Source: an uncultured Alphaproteobacteria bacterium
GTDB lineage: Bacteria; Pseudomonadota; Alphaproteobacteria; MPNO01; UBA2964
Direction of reading: 5' to 3'
Assembly: GCA_943787225.1 (NCBI GenBank)
Contig: CALSLP010000003.1
Coordinates: 204,797 to 268,796 of the forward strand
Length of the DNA: 64,000 bases
Positions 56,395 through 64,000 of the stretch are shown piece by piece (the first letter of the stretch is position 1; every line of letters begins with the position of its first letter). Under the pieces are notes generated by a model. The model was not told where the DNA came from and made no database searches. It saw only the letters and a program-made list of their open reading frames with translations. The translations under genes and the position numbers were made by a program.

Positions 56395-57453
56395 TTATTC
56401 GGCGTCCAACGGGGCCACGAACTTAGTCGTTTCGTCGTAGATGCCTTGGGAAAATTTGTGAATCTCTGGCGGCAACGGACGCCGATCACCGGTATTCATC
56501 CACAAACGGAGAAGATGCCGCTTTCGTTCGGGCTCCGGCCAATCTTCAAAGTCTGTCCGCGAATGCAGCGTCACATGGTTCATAACATAGCTGATATCAC
56601 CACGTCCCAGCGGCACTTCAATTGCGATCTCCGGTGCAATATCACGGAACATCTGCAGCGCTTCTTTTTGTGCTTCCGTAAATTGCGGCACACCCGGTAT
56701 CGACTGACCTTTATTCAACGCTGAGCTCACACCGCGCACGGCGAAATATCCGTCATGGAAATTGAAAATTCCCTGACGGATAAAGGGATCTTTTTGACCT
56801 GGATGTTTTTCCGTTGAAAGCTGGCGATAAAACTTCCAGCCAAGCTCCACCGCCAAATCAGGGCGGCGCTTTATCATTTCATTATAGAGGGCCACAGCAC
56901 TACAGACGAGATGCTCGCCACCGGCTTTCGCATCATGAATGCAGCCCAACGCGAGAACGTCGGCTTGATCGCAATGGAATGCCATATGGGCTTTTGTCTT
57001 ATACCCTCGCGTCTTTGAATAATCGCCGCCAATATCCTTCACATGGCCCAGAACGTGACCTTGTCGGTTCTGCGACAGAGCCCGACCAACATAAACCGAA
57101 ATGCCCCAAAAGGCCGCGGCATATTGCGCCCGGTTAAAATCATCGATTGGCAGCCCTTTAATCAGAACAAGGCCGCGTCCCTCCATCAGCTCATCCTGCA
57201 CTTCCTGCAGACGGGGTCCCAGTGTCGGCAGCGGAAAGTCTTCTTTAGTGATATCTTTGATATCAAGCCCACGTTCTTCGACGACGGCAACGGCCGATTT
57301 TACTTCAGCGATCTCGCTATCAGACAGGCGATAAATCCAGTCTTCATTAGCCAAAATGTCTTTTGGGTACCAGAGCGCGGGATCAACAAGCGGTTTCCCA
57401 AGTTCAGCTGGTTCGCGCGGCAAGCTACTGCGTTTCCAAGTATTTTCAGCCAT
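56395..57453 (-). CDS. TauD/TfdA-like Fe(II)/2-oxoglutarate-type dioxygenase
   Basis: A 352-residue oxygenase with the TauD/TfdA fold. The iron ligands are H160 and D162 in MAFHCDQADVL, with the distal histidine in YVMNHVTLHSR and the following arginine for 2-oxoglutarate. It is longer at both ends than TauD and resembles uncharacterised clavaminate-synthase-like proteins. I chose the ATG at 57453, after AGGAT, over the TTG at 57474. It converges on the MmgE/PrpD gene. The substrate cannot be predicted. Confidence 0.88.
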   Translation of the reverse strand: MAENTWKRSSLPREPAELGKPLVDPALWYPKDILANEDWIYRLSDSEIAEVKSAVAVVEERGLDIKDITKEDFPLPTLGPRLQEVQDELMEGRGLVLIKGLPIDDFNRAQYAAAFWGISVYVGRALSQNRQGHVLGHVKDIGGDYSKTRGYKTKAHMAFHCDQADVLALGCIHDAKAGGEHLVCSAVALYNEMIKRRPDLAVELGWKFYRQLSTEKHPGQKDPFIRQGIFNFHDGYFAVRGVSSALNKGQSIPGVPQFTEAQKEALQMFRDIAPEIAIEVPLGRGDISYVMNHVTLHSRTDFEDWPEPERKRHLLRLWMNTGDRRPLPPEIHKFSQGIYDETTKFVAPLDAE

Positions 57454-57547
57454 GTGCTTTATCCTGTCCCTCAAAATTGATACGCTATTCTGACATATTT
57501 AGCGACATCGCAAAACGCCTAATACCCACAAACTTATATGGGGATAT

Positions 57548-58276
57548 TTACGTAATCTTCTGACGCTTCACCTTCACCTCGCCAGACGCCGTCAATCGTA
57601 TCACATTGACCGTCTTCGCGAGATCAGGTGAGCCTGAATAATAGGCCGGAACAGCGCCCTTACCGACCTTTATGGGCCGATTCCAATGGCCCAGTGCGAC
57701 ATAATCAGCACCGGTTGCAGCGAGTTCCGCATCATCAAGTAGCCATGATGCGCGAAGCGTCGTTTTTCTATCTGCAACAGGCTCATAGTGACCGTGAGCC
57801 AAGGCGACTTGCCATCGCGTTTTGCGTTTTCTCGGCCTCGATAGCGGGTTCATATCGCCATAGTCCCGATGCGCCTGCCCCCATATTTCCAGATCAAAGT
57901 CAGGAAACTGCACTGCCCTTTTATGCGTAACGCCAAGAATATGGAGCTTGTCGGCCTGCCCCATCGCTTTGTGGTGCCACGGGGAATCAGGTATTGCGGG
58001 GTCATGATTGCCGGGAAGCGCCACAACATGCATCGGGGCATCCCCCATAATATTTGCCGCTTTTGAGACAATATCACTGGCCAGCCGGTTATGTTCAAAA
58101 ACATCACCAACCAGCAGAACAATATCGGCTTTGACTGCCTCTGCTGTTCTCAGGACGTCTAGCAATGGATTTGTACCATCGCCTTCATTGGCCCGCGCCG
58201 TATAGCCGTCATCCACATGAATGTCAGAGCTATGAACGAGCACGATATCGTTTGAAGAATTGGAAGTCTTAGCCAC
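57548..58276 (-). CDS. Metallophosphoesterase (calcineurin-like)
   Basis: A 242-residue phosphoesterase with the full set of dimetal motifs: LVHSSDIHVDD, LLVGDVFEHN, ALPGNHDPAI, ALAHGHYEPV and YVALGHWNRP. The arrangement recalls SbcD/Mre11-type exonuclease cores and other DNA- or nucleotide-directed phosphoesterases, but no SbcC partner is near. It begins with GTG at 58276. It has no signal peptide and is probably cytoplasmic. Substrate unknown. Confidence 0.88.
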   Translation of the reverse strand: MAKTSNSSNDIVLVHSSDIHVDDGYTARANEGDGTNPLLDVLRTAEAVKADIVLLVGDVFEHNRLASDIVSKAANIMGDAPMHVVALPGNHDPAIPDSPWHHKAMGQADKLHILGVTHKRAVQFPDFDLEIWGQAHRDYGDMNPLSRPRKRKTRWQVALAHGHYEPVADRKTTLRASWLLDDAELAATGADYVALGHWNRPIKVGKGAVPAYYSGSPDLAKTVNVIRLTASGEVKVKRQKIT

Positions 58277-58348
58277 GCGAAGGGAACCTGTTTTATAAGT
58301 TGTTAGATTAATTTTGGCATCGCAATTGAATTGGTGGAAGGGCTCATT

Positions 58349-59284
58349 TCAATTGGTCTCAGCGGTAGCATCCAAACCGCCGCAAATTTCCCGAATTTGG
58401 TCCCGGCACCAGCTATGGCGTGGATCACCATCATAACGCGACGGCCAGACCAAAAAATGGCCCAACGGTCCGAGTTCCAACGGCAATTCTTTATAAATCA
58501 GGCCATGGCTTTTGCCAAAAATAATCGCGAGCCGCTTGGTGAAAACAGCGATCATGTCAGAGGTACAAAGGAGTTCTGGTACCGCGGAGAACCCTGCAAC
58601 AAAAACCCGGGCGCGTCGTTCCAGCCCGCGATCTGCCAGCAGATTATCAAATGCCGCTCTTTGGCCACCCGTCGCACTCACCACAATATGGGGATAAGAA
58701 ACTAACGCCTCGGCATCAAATGGATTGCCGCTGGACAAAACGGGATGCCCGTTGCGGCACACACAAACCAGCTCTTCATCGAACAACCATTCCGATTGCA
58801 AGTGTGACGGCAAGTTATCGGGCCACCCCAGAGCCAAATCAATTTCATCATTGTCGAACAAGCTGATTGTTTGATCTCGGTCTGCCGTCTTCACATGAAG
58901 GCTCAATCCAGGTGCCGCCTCGGCCAACCGTTTTACCAAAGGTGGTAGCACCGGCAGGCTAAGCCGGTCTGGTAGACCAATCCGCAAAACGCCTGTTGTA
59001 GTTGAGGGATCGAATTGCGTTGTCTCGGAAACACAAATTTCGGCCAGCTGCATCAGATCATGCAGCGGGGTTCTCAGGGCTTCAGCTCTTGGCGTTAATG
59101 TGAGCCCGCCAGGCCCCCTGACTAAAAGTTCATCACCCAGCAGATTTCGTAAACGGTTCAAGGCATTGCTAATAGCAGGCTGCGTTCTACCAAGACGATC
59201 ACCCGCCCGCGTAACGTTCTGCTCCTCGATTAGAGTGTTCAGAACTTTCAGCAAATTCATGTCGAGATTTGCGAGGTCAGCCAT
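58349..59284 (-). CDS. LysR family transcriptional regulator
   Basis: A 311-residue regulator. The N-terminal winged helix-turn-helix spans residues 5-65 (LLKVLNTLIEEQNVTRAGDRLG then QPAISNALNRLRNLLGDEL), and the rest is a periplasmic-binding-like effector domain starting near residue 92. It resembles the NodD/LinR-type branch with the shorter linker. Its targets are probably close by; it is on the same strand as the crotonase and MDR genes at 59358-61012, which lie upstream of it, and no clear operator (T-N11-A) was scored. Confidence 0.92.
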   Translation of the reverse strand: MADLANLDMNLLKVLNTLIEEQNVTRAGDRLGRTQPAISNALNRLRNLLGDELLVRGPGGLTLTPRAEALRTPLHDLMQLAEICVSETTQFDPSTTTGVLRIGLPDRLSLPVLPPLVKRLAEAAPGLSLHVKTADRDQTISLFDNDEIDLALGWPDNLPSHLQSEWLFDEELVCVCRNGHPVLSSGNPFDAEALVSYPHIVVSATGGQRAAFDNLLADRGLERRARVFVAGFSAVPELLCTSDMIAVFTKRLAIIFGKSHGLIYKELPLELGPLGHFLVWPSRYDGDPRHSWCRDQIREICGGLDATAETN

Positions 59285-59357
59285 ACCTAGCTCCTATTCA
59301 CCAAATCAATCAGTGTAGCCACTATGATCAATTATAAGAATAACCAAGCAGATACGT

Positions 59358-60074
59358 CTAATCGTTTCCCGAAACCTTGACCGTCCGCGCATAGGCGATG
59401 GCATCGTCCAGCGGTAGATCGCCGGACTTCTGAATAATCTGTTTCATGACCGAGAGCGCATCACGCGAATACCCAGCCAATTGTTCGGCGAGACGTTCCG
59501 CCTCCGTAAGAATACCCTCTGACTCGACGACATAGGTTACCAACCCCAATGAACGCGCTTCCTCAACATCGATGCTCCTGCCGGTCGCGCAGAGATCAAA
59601 AGCGGCCTTTCGGCCTATATGCTTGACCAGTAACGGCAGAACGCCCGCGACGGCGAAACCGCCTTTGATTTCGGGGTAGCCGAACTTCGCCTCATTACTG
59701 GCGATCACCATGTCACAGGCGATAGCGAGCGCCGCGCCGCCGCCCAGCGCCGGACCATCCACCACGGCGATTACAGGCTTGGTCTTTACCTGCGACATTT
59801 GAAAGAGACGCCCCATCCCCGCAGACCGCTTAGCCGACAAGGTCGACGTGTCATCGGTTCGACCGGCAAATTCCTTAATGTCTGCGCCAGCGCAGTATAC
59901 AGGCCCTTGCGCCGCCAACATGATCACCTGAATTCCGTCATCTGCATCGGCGTCTACGAGAGCCCAATCGAGCGCTTCGACCAATTCAGAATTAAGCGCA
60001 TTTCGTTTCTCGGGCCGTGTCATCGTCAAGCGAAGAAGCGCGCCGTTGCGTTCTATGCGAAGAACATCACTCAT
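59358..60074 (-). CDS. Enoyl-CoA hydratase/isomerase family protein
   Basis: A crotonase-fold protein of 238 residues, at the short end of the family. It has the oxyanion-hole segments GPVYCAGADIKEFAG and GPALGGGAALAIACD and the loop KFGYPEIKGGFAV, with Glu at one catalytic position. The C-terminal helical tail is short, ending YARTVKVSGND. It starts 11 bases after the MDR gene on the same strand, so both are likely one transcript. Hydratase, isomerase and hydrolase activities are all possible. Confidence 0.92.
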   Translation of the reverse strand: MSDVLRIERNGALLRLTMTRPEKRNALNSELVEALDWALVDADADDGIQVIMLAAQGPVYCAGADIKEFAGRTDDTSTLSAKRSAGMGRLFQMSQVKTKPVIAVVDGPALGGGAALAIACDMVIASNEAKFGYPEIKGGFAVAGVLPLLVKHIGRKAAFDLCATGRSIDVEEARSLGLVTYVVESEGILTEAERLAEQLAGYSRDALSVMKQIIQKSGDLPLDDAIAYARTVKVSGND

Positions 60075-60085
60075 CGACCTCTCCC

Positions 60086-61012
60086 TCAGCGAACAACGAG
60101 GACGATTTTACCCCGCACATGTTCCGTTGCGCTTAATTCATGCGCTTTTTTAATCTCGCCTAAGGACATTTCAGTGATCTCCGGTGCCCATACCGCCCCC
60201 TGATCAATGAGGTTGGAAATCACCGCCATATGCCCGCCGTCCCGCGGCACTTTTGGCCGAAGATATTCAATATTGTCGGGCGCTACAAAACCTTCCGGGG
60301 GCTTTGTTATATAGACGAGCCTGCCGCCCGGTTTCAGAACGGAGACACTCCGCGCCAGCACTTCACCGCCAACGGTTTCATAGACGACATCGCAATCCTT
60401 CGCGACCTCAGTGAAATCCTGATTACGATAATCAATAACAACATCGGCGCCGAGGCTTTTGACATAGTCATGATTGGCAGCGCTTGCCGTTGCATAGACC
60501 TTGGCACCAACATGTTTGGCATATTGAACAGCAAAGCCACCAACGCCGCCGGCAGCGGCATGAACCAGTATCGTTTCACCTGACTTCAGTCCTGCGACAT
60601 CATCCAGTGAGACCAACGCCGTCAAACCAACCAACGCAATCGCGGCCGCTTCGGTATGCGACATGCCCTTGGGTTTCAGGGAGAGTTGGTTCGCTGGAAC
60701 CGCCAAGGCTTCGGCATAGCAGCCACGCTGATCCTGCGCAGTGGTGCCATAGACTTCATCACCGATAGAAAACTGCGTAACCCCATCACCAACGGAACGA
60801 ACCACGCCGGAAAAATCGACGCCCAACACATGCGGGAATTTGAGATGTAATGATGCCTGCCGTTCACCATTGCGGACCTTCCAATCCACCGGATTAACGC
60901 TGGCCGCGAATATATCTGCAACAACTTCTCCGGGGCCAGGAACGGGATCCAAAACATCCCGGTACACAAGAACCTCAGACCCGCCGTAGTTATCAATTTC
61001 AACCGCTTTCAT
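60086..61012 (-). CDS. Zinc-independent MDR oxidoreductase (quinone reductase type)
   Basis: A 308-residue medium-chain dehydrogenase/reductase. The catalytic GroES-like domain has PGPGEVVADIFAASVNPVDW and VLGVDFSGVVRSVG; the cofactor domain has ILVHAAAGGVGGFAVQYAKH, the AAxGGVG NADPH motif of quinone oxidoreductases, and VVYETVGG. The catalytic-zinc cysteine is absent, so it belongs to the zinc-free group. It is cotranscribed with the crotonase gene downstream and divergent from the CMD gene. Substrate unknown, likely an enone or quinone. Confidence 0.92.
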   Translation of the reverse strand: MKAVEIDNYGGSEVLVYRDVLDPVPGPGEVVADIFAASVNPVDWKVRNGERQASLHLKFPHVLGVDFSGVVRSVGDGVTQFSIGDEVYGTTAQDQRGCYAEALAVPANQLSLKPKGMSHTEAAAIALVGLTALVSLDDVAGLKSGETILVHAAAGGVGGFAVQYAKHVGAKVYATASAANHDYVKSLGADVVIDYRNQDFTEVAKDCDVVYETVGGEVLARSVSVLKPGGRLVYITKPPEGFVAPDNIEYLRPKVPRDGGHMAVISNLIDQGAVWAPEITEMSLGEIKKAHELSATEHVRGKIVLVVR

Positions 61013-61134
61013 CGTCCTACCCAGTGCTCCGTATAATTTCGCTTATAGAATGGCTTAGAATTAGAACCGCCGCTACCGTTGCCGCAAATCGATCTGTCGT
61101 GCAATCTGCGAAAAATATTTTCAGGGAGAGACCA

Positions 61135-61686
61135 ATGGCCAGACTGGCGCCAATTCCACGCGATCAAATGACAGAACTTCAGGGCACGTTACACGACCGT
61201 ATCGCAGCGCAGCGAACGGGCGGGCAGGTCGGCGGACCATTCGCTGTCATGTTGCACGCCCCCAATATCTGCGACCCGGTATCGCAGTTTATCGACCAGC
61301 TGATGTCAGACTCACCGCTCCCCCATAAGCTCAAGGAAGTGACAATCCTGACAATTGCCCAGGCATATCAGGCACCTTACGAATGGGTCGTCCATGAGCG
61401 GCGTGCCCGACGCTTTGGCTTGGATGATGCCATCATCGAAGCACTCAAAGCGGGACAGGTTCCAAATTTCTCCGATGCCACGGAAAAACTGATCTACGAT
61501 ATCACGAAAGAGATGCTCGATCAGCGCCGATTGAGCGATGCGCTGTATGAGCAGGCAGAAGCGGCTCTTGGCAAAGAGCCGCTGGTAGAGTTCATCATTT
61601 TACTTGGGTTTTATATTTCCGTTGCCGTGCTGCTGGTGTCCTTCGATGTCGAAGGCCCCGACGGCGAAAATCCATTTACATCCTAA
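61135..61686 (+). CDS. Carboxymuconolactone decarboxylase (CMD) family protein
   Basis: A 183-residue all-helical CMD-like protein. The core motif KEVTILTIAQAYQAPYEWVVHE, with EW and H but no C-x-x-C, puts it with 4-carboxymuconolactone decarboxylase-like members and not with the AhpD peroxidases. I chose the ATG at 61135, which follows AGGGAGAG, since the longer frame from 61024 has no family similarity. It precedes the bicupin gene by 15 bases on the same strand. The reaction is not predictable; a role in aromatic or lactone breakdown fits the context. Confidence 0.88.
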   Translation: MARLAPIPRDQMTELQGTLHDRIAAQRTGGQVGGPFAVMLHAPNICDPVSQFIDQLMSDSPLPHKLKEVTILTIAQAYQAPYEWVVHERRARRFGLDDAIIEALKAGQVPNFSDATEKLIYDITKEMLDQRRLSDALYEQAEAALGKEPLVEFIILLGFYISVAVLLVSFDVEGPDGENPFTS

Positions 61687-61701
61687 GACAGGGATCACGT
61701 C

Positions 61702-62682
61702 ATGAGTGAAGATAAATACGCCATCCGCCGCATTGTCGCCGGACACACTGACGAGGGCCGCGCCACCATAATCATGGATGGCCCTGCCCCCAACCAGCAG
61801 ATCCGCGAACAGGGCCATGTCTCCACCTTTATCTGGAGCTCCGATGAAGCGCCAGCAGAGGTCTGGACCAACGAAGATTTCGGCGCGCGCGAGAACGTCA
61901 TCCAGCCGGACCCTAACGGCTCAGGGTTCCGCATCGTCGATTTTCCACCCGGCGCTCCCGGTATGATGCACCGCACAGACACGCTCGATTACGCGATCTG
62001 CATGTCAGGTGAAATTGATATGGAAATGGATGACGGCGTCACTGTCCATATGAAGCCGCACGATATTCTGGTTCAGCAAGGCACGATCCATTCCTGGCTC
62101 AATCGCGGCACCGAAACCTGCCGTGTTGCCTTCGTACTGATCGATGCTAAACGCCCACCGGGCGGGACATTGAAAGGCCCCGGCCCACAGCCGCTTGCCC
62201 CCGTCGAACCCTACCCGGAAGGTAAAGAGCCTCCTCTACCATCCGTTCGGCGTATCGTGACGACCCATGACGAAAACGGCAAAGCCGTCGTCATGCATGA
62301 CGGGCTGGCACCGCAGCGCCTCTTACGCCCACGAGGTAACGTTTCCACGCTGATCTGGGGCAGTGACGAAACACCAGCAGAAATCTGGACCGATGAAGAC
62401 TTCGGTATGCGCGAAAATGAAATAGAACCACCAGCGATGGGATCATGGTGCCGGGTGATCGATTACCCACCAGGGCCCGGGCGGATGCACCGGACCGAAA
62501 GCGTCGATTATGTCATCTGCCTCAATGGCGAGATTGATATGGAGCTCGATGATGGCGAGATGGTGCATATGAGTGCCGGCGACGTGATGATCCAGCAGGC
62601 CAATTTGCACAGCTGGATCAACTCAGGCCCCGAAACTTGCCGGATCGTCTTCGCTCTTATCGGGTCAAAACCGAAGAGCTGA
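61702..62682 (+). CDS. Bicupin protein with tandemly duplicated halves
   Basis: A 326-residue cytoplasmic protein made of two clearly related cupin units, residues about 8-155 and 184-322. Both contain RRIV, FIW or LIW followed by S-D-E, PAE-WT-EDFG, MHRT, YVIC or YAIC, GEIDME and Q-HSW, in the same order. This arrangement resembles gentisate 1,2-dioxygenase-like or 3-hydroxyanthranilate-type bicupins, but the histidine-rich metal site is reduced (one His in MHRT and one in HSW per unit), so dioxygenase activity is uncertain. It is cotranscribed with the CMD gene. Confidence 0.85.
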   Translation: MSEDKYAIRRIVAGHTDEGRATIIMDGPAPNQQIREQGHVSTFIWSSDEAPAEVWTNEDFGARENVIQPDPNGSGFRIVDFPPGAPGMMHRTDTLDYAICMSGEIDMEMDDGVTVHMKPHDILVQQGTIHSWLNRGTETCRVAFVLIDAKRPPGGTLKGPGPQPLAPVEPYPEGKEPPLPSVRRIVTTHDENGKAVVMHDGLAPQRLLRPRGNVSTLIWGSDETPAEIWTDEDFGMRENEIEPPAMGSWCRVIDYPPGPGRMHRTESVDYVICLNGEIDMELDDGEMVHMSAGDVMIQQANLHSWINSGPETCRIVFALIGSKPKS

Positions 62683-62683
62683 T

Positions 62684-64000
62684 TTAGACCGCCACCGCAG
62701 GTATCAGCAGGTGTGAATCATAGTCACCGCCTGTATGGATAACATGATGGCCAGCATTGACCGTGTCCTCATGTTTAAAACGGTTAAACACGCTGATAAT
62801 ATCGTAGCCCTGGACAACCAGCTGAAGCTTGTCGCCAGCGCGAAAACCTGTCGCTGAGGCGAGGATTTCTACTTCACACGGCACGATTTCATCAGGTGCC
62901 AGCTTGAGAAGACGCTCATGCTTCAGCCAGGGTTGCCACGGCGTCGATTTCTCTTCATCCAACTCGCGATGAGAAACCCGCAACCAACCGCTTGCCGCCA
63001 AGCCATTTTCGATATGCTGGAAATCCGGGAAACAGACCTCGTTACCATGCTTATCGAACTTCTTGATCGCAACATGCAGATCAAGATCGTCGGCTTCATC
63101 GGCACTTACCCAAAGCTTGAGCTTCATATGACCAATAAGGTCCACAGCTTCATCAAAAATGTATTCCCAAGTGGTGCTATCTGCCTCCGACTCTGTTTCC
63201 TGCGCCTCATAGCTGATTTGCGCTTGATCAAGAACAGGTGATGCGCTCAATGAACCATCGGCTGCATCTAAATAAAGAGGCCGGTAATCGGTTTCCGGGA
63301 CCGGAAAATCATCAAAGTAGCGTTCACGACCATCATAGAAATGGTCGCGAACTTCGATACGAACCCGCGGCGTCTCCCGCATGCCGTTTTCCTGCCCCTT
63401 CAGAAAGCAATCGAAGAAGCGCTTCTGCATTTCGAGACCTTCACGGGCGTAATAGGTCTCCCACTCCTTGCGGCCATGAGCGTAGAGCCATTTATTTTCT
63501 GAACTCGCCTGCTTAAAGCCCTCAACCGACCCACGTGTATGGAGGCCCGCGGTCGCCCAACTCGCAACCGCAAGGATCGCGGTTTTGACATTCGATAGAT
63601 CAGGATGTTTGGCGCGCCAGAAATCATCCATAAGCGGACGATTATTCTGCTCCGCAATCGAGTCTTCGGCCGTCGCATCTCTGGCAATAAAGCCAGTTTG
63701 CGAATTCATCCGGCGACCCCAGATTTCGCGATAGAAATTCGTATCCGGCATGCCTCCGTGAGTAACGTGTTCGCGGTAAAAATCATTAAATCCTTCCCAC
63801 GGAATAGCGGCTTTCAGATGTGGAGGGTTTTCGGAGGCCCCCAGCCATTGCGTTGCCGCGAGATAGGAAACGCCGTTGGACCCGACGTTGCCGTCGCACC
63901 ATTCCTGCTCCGCAATCCATTCAACAAGGTCATGAAAATCCCGGGAAATCTGTGGATCGAAATGCGCGAAGTGCTCGCCTTCACTTTGGTTCGTTGCGCG
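62684..64000 (-). CDS. CocE/NonD family hydrolase (5' partial)
   Basis: Alpha/beta hydrolase of the X-Pro dipeptidyl-peptidase/cocaine-esterase group; at least 438 residues are in the window and the start lies past base 64000. The nucleophile region GSNGVSYLAATQW (near 63860) carries the serine, and WEGFNDFY and the C-terminal galactose-binding-like jelly-roll domain (DLIGHMKLKLWVSADEADDL and HHVIHTGGDY) follow, as in the PepX_C domain. The apparent start at 63751 is internal, because the frame is open to the window edge. It converges with the bicupin gene, stops separated by one base. Esters or amides are likely substrates. Confidence 0.9.
   Translation of the reverse strand, partial: RATNQSEGEHFAHFDPQISRDFHDLVEWIAEQEWCDGNVGSNGVSYLAATQWLGASENPPHLKAAIPWEGFNDFYREHVTHGGMPDTNFYREIWGRRMNSQTGFIARDATAEDSIAEQNNRPLMDDFWRAKHPDLSNVKTAILAVASWATAGLHTRGSVEGFKQASSENKWLYAHGRKEWETYYAREGLEMQKRFFDCFLKGQENGMRETPRVRIEVRDHFYDGRERYFDDFPVPETDYRPLYLDAADGSLSASPVLDQAQISYEAQETESEADSTTWEYIFDEAVDLIGHMKLKLWVSADEADDLDLHVAIKKFDKHGNEVCFPDFQHIENGLAASGWLRVSHRELDEEKSTPWQPWLKHERLLKLAPDEIVPCEVEILASATGFRAGDKLQLVVQGYDIISVFNRFKHEDTVNAGHHVIHTGGDYDSHLLIPAVAV

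Noticed and set aside
1..64000. Mobile elements, CRISPR arrays, tRNA or rRNA genes.
   Set aside because: No transposase or integrase motifs, no regularly spaced repeats and no tRNA-like fold were found in the gaps inspected.

Overview
The window is a chromosomal segment of an alphaproteobacterium, most likely a free-living, possibly marine member of the Rhodospirillales or a near relative. I infer this from alphaproteobacterial marker genes (an NDUFA12-type complex I subunit, a DUF2155 protein, a Tim14-like membrane J-protein, ClpA/ClpS and an NrdJ-like protein) and from a canonical CtrA-type motif. No rRNA, tRNA, CRISPR array, insertion sequence or phage gene was seen.

Layout. (1) 1-4.9 kb is core metabolism: aroQ (5' cut), accB, accC and aat on the plus strand face DUF2155, a methyltransferase, mlaD and the NDUFA12-like gene on the minus strand. 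(2) 5.1-8.2 kb holds a 948-residue relative of B12-dependent ribonucleotide reductase (NrdJ) that has lost its catalytic residues. A structured leader precedes it and a strong terminator follows it; this is the most unusual locus in the window. (3) 8.3-20.6 kb carries RidA, a FemAB-like acyltransferase, clpS-clpA, a D,D-carboxypeptidase, the sugar-nucleotide set galU-ugd-pmm, a Tim14-like J-protein with a VWA protein, and a DUF3179 protein. (4) 20.7-30.1 kb is mixed accessory metabolism: a nucleotide-translocase-like transporter with a Tat-exported aldo/keto reductase, a flavin oxidoreductase with a Gfo/Idh/MocA enzyme, a two-domain VOC protein, a DctP binding protein, an MFS transporter and an aldehyde dehydrogenase. 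(5) 30.3-39.5 kb is catabolic: an enoyl-CoA hydratase with a histone-like tail, two UbiD-family genes, a PQQ-type sugar dehydrogenase, Rieske dioxygenase alpha and beta genes, a VOC protein and a beta-propeller-like protein. (6) 39.6-44.2 kb has a LOG-family protein and a gas-sensing cassette (H-NOX, PAS histidine kinase, single-domain receiver, unknown 444-residue protein). (7) 44.2-64 kb is transport and catabolism: a TAXI-TRAP importer with HyuA/HyuB and a thioesterase in one minus-strand run, then dienelactone hydrolase, MetE-like, a third UbiD, MmgE/PrpD, TauD-like, metallophosphoesterase, LysR, crotonase, MDR oxidoreductase, CMD, bicupin and a CocE-type hydrolase cut by the window end.

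How the genes work together. The second half reads as a toolkit for carboxylated, aromatic or heterocyclic organic acids: binding-protein-dependent import, prFMN-dependent (de)carboxylation (three UbiD genes, no ubiX here), ring oxygenation, hydantoinase-type ring opening, CoA-dependent steps and thioesterase release. Substrates cannot be read from the sequence.

Quality note. About eighteen single-base insertions or deletions break otherwise well conserved frames (dacC/pmm, a Gfo/Idh/MocA gene, Rieske alpha/beta, one UbiD, the propeller gene, H-NOX and its kinase, hyuB). Many lie in short homopolymers and they hit unrelated genes, so I think most are sequence errors; real decay of the 34-39 kb cluster remains possible. 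Coordinates of those genes span the repaired frame.
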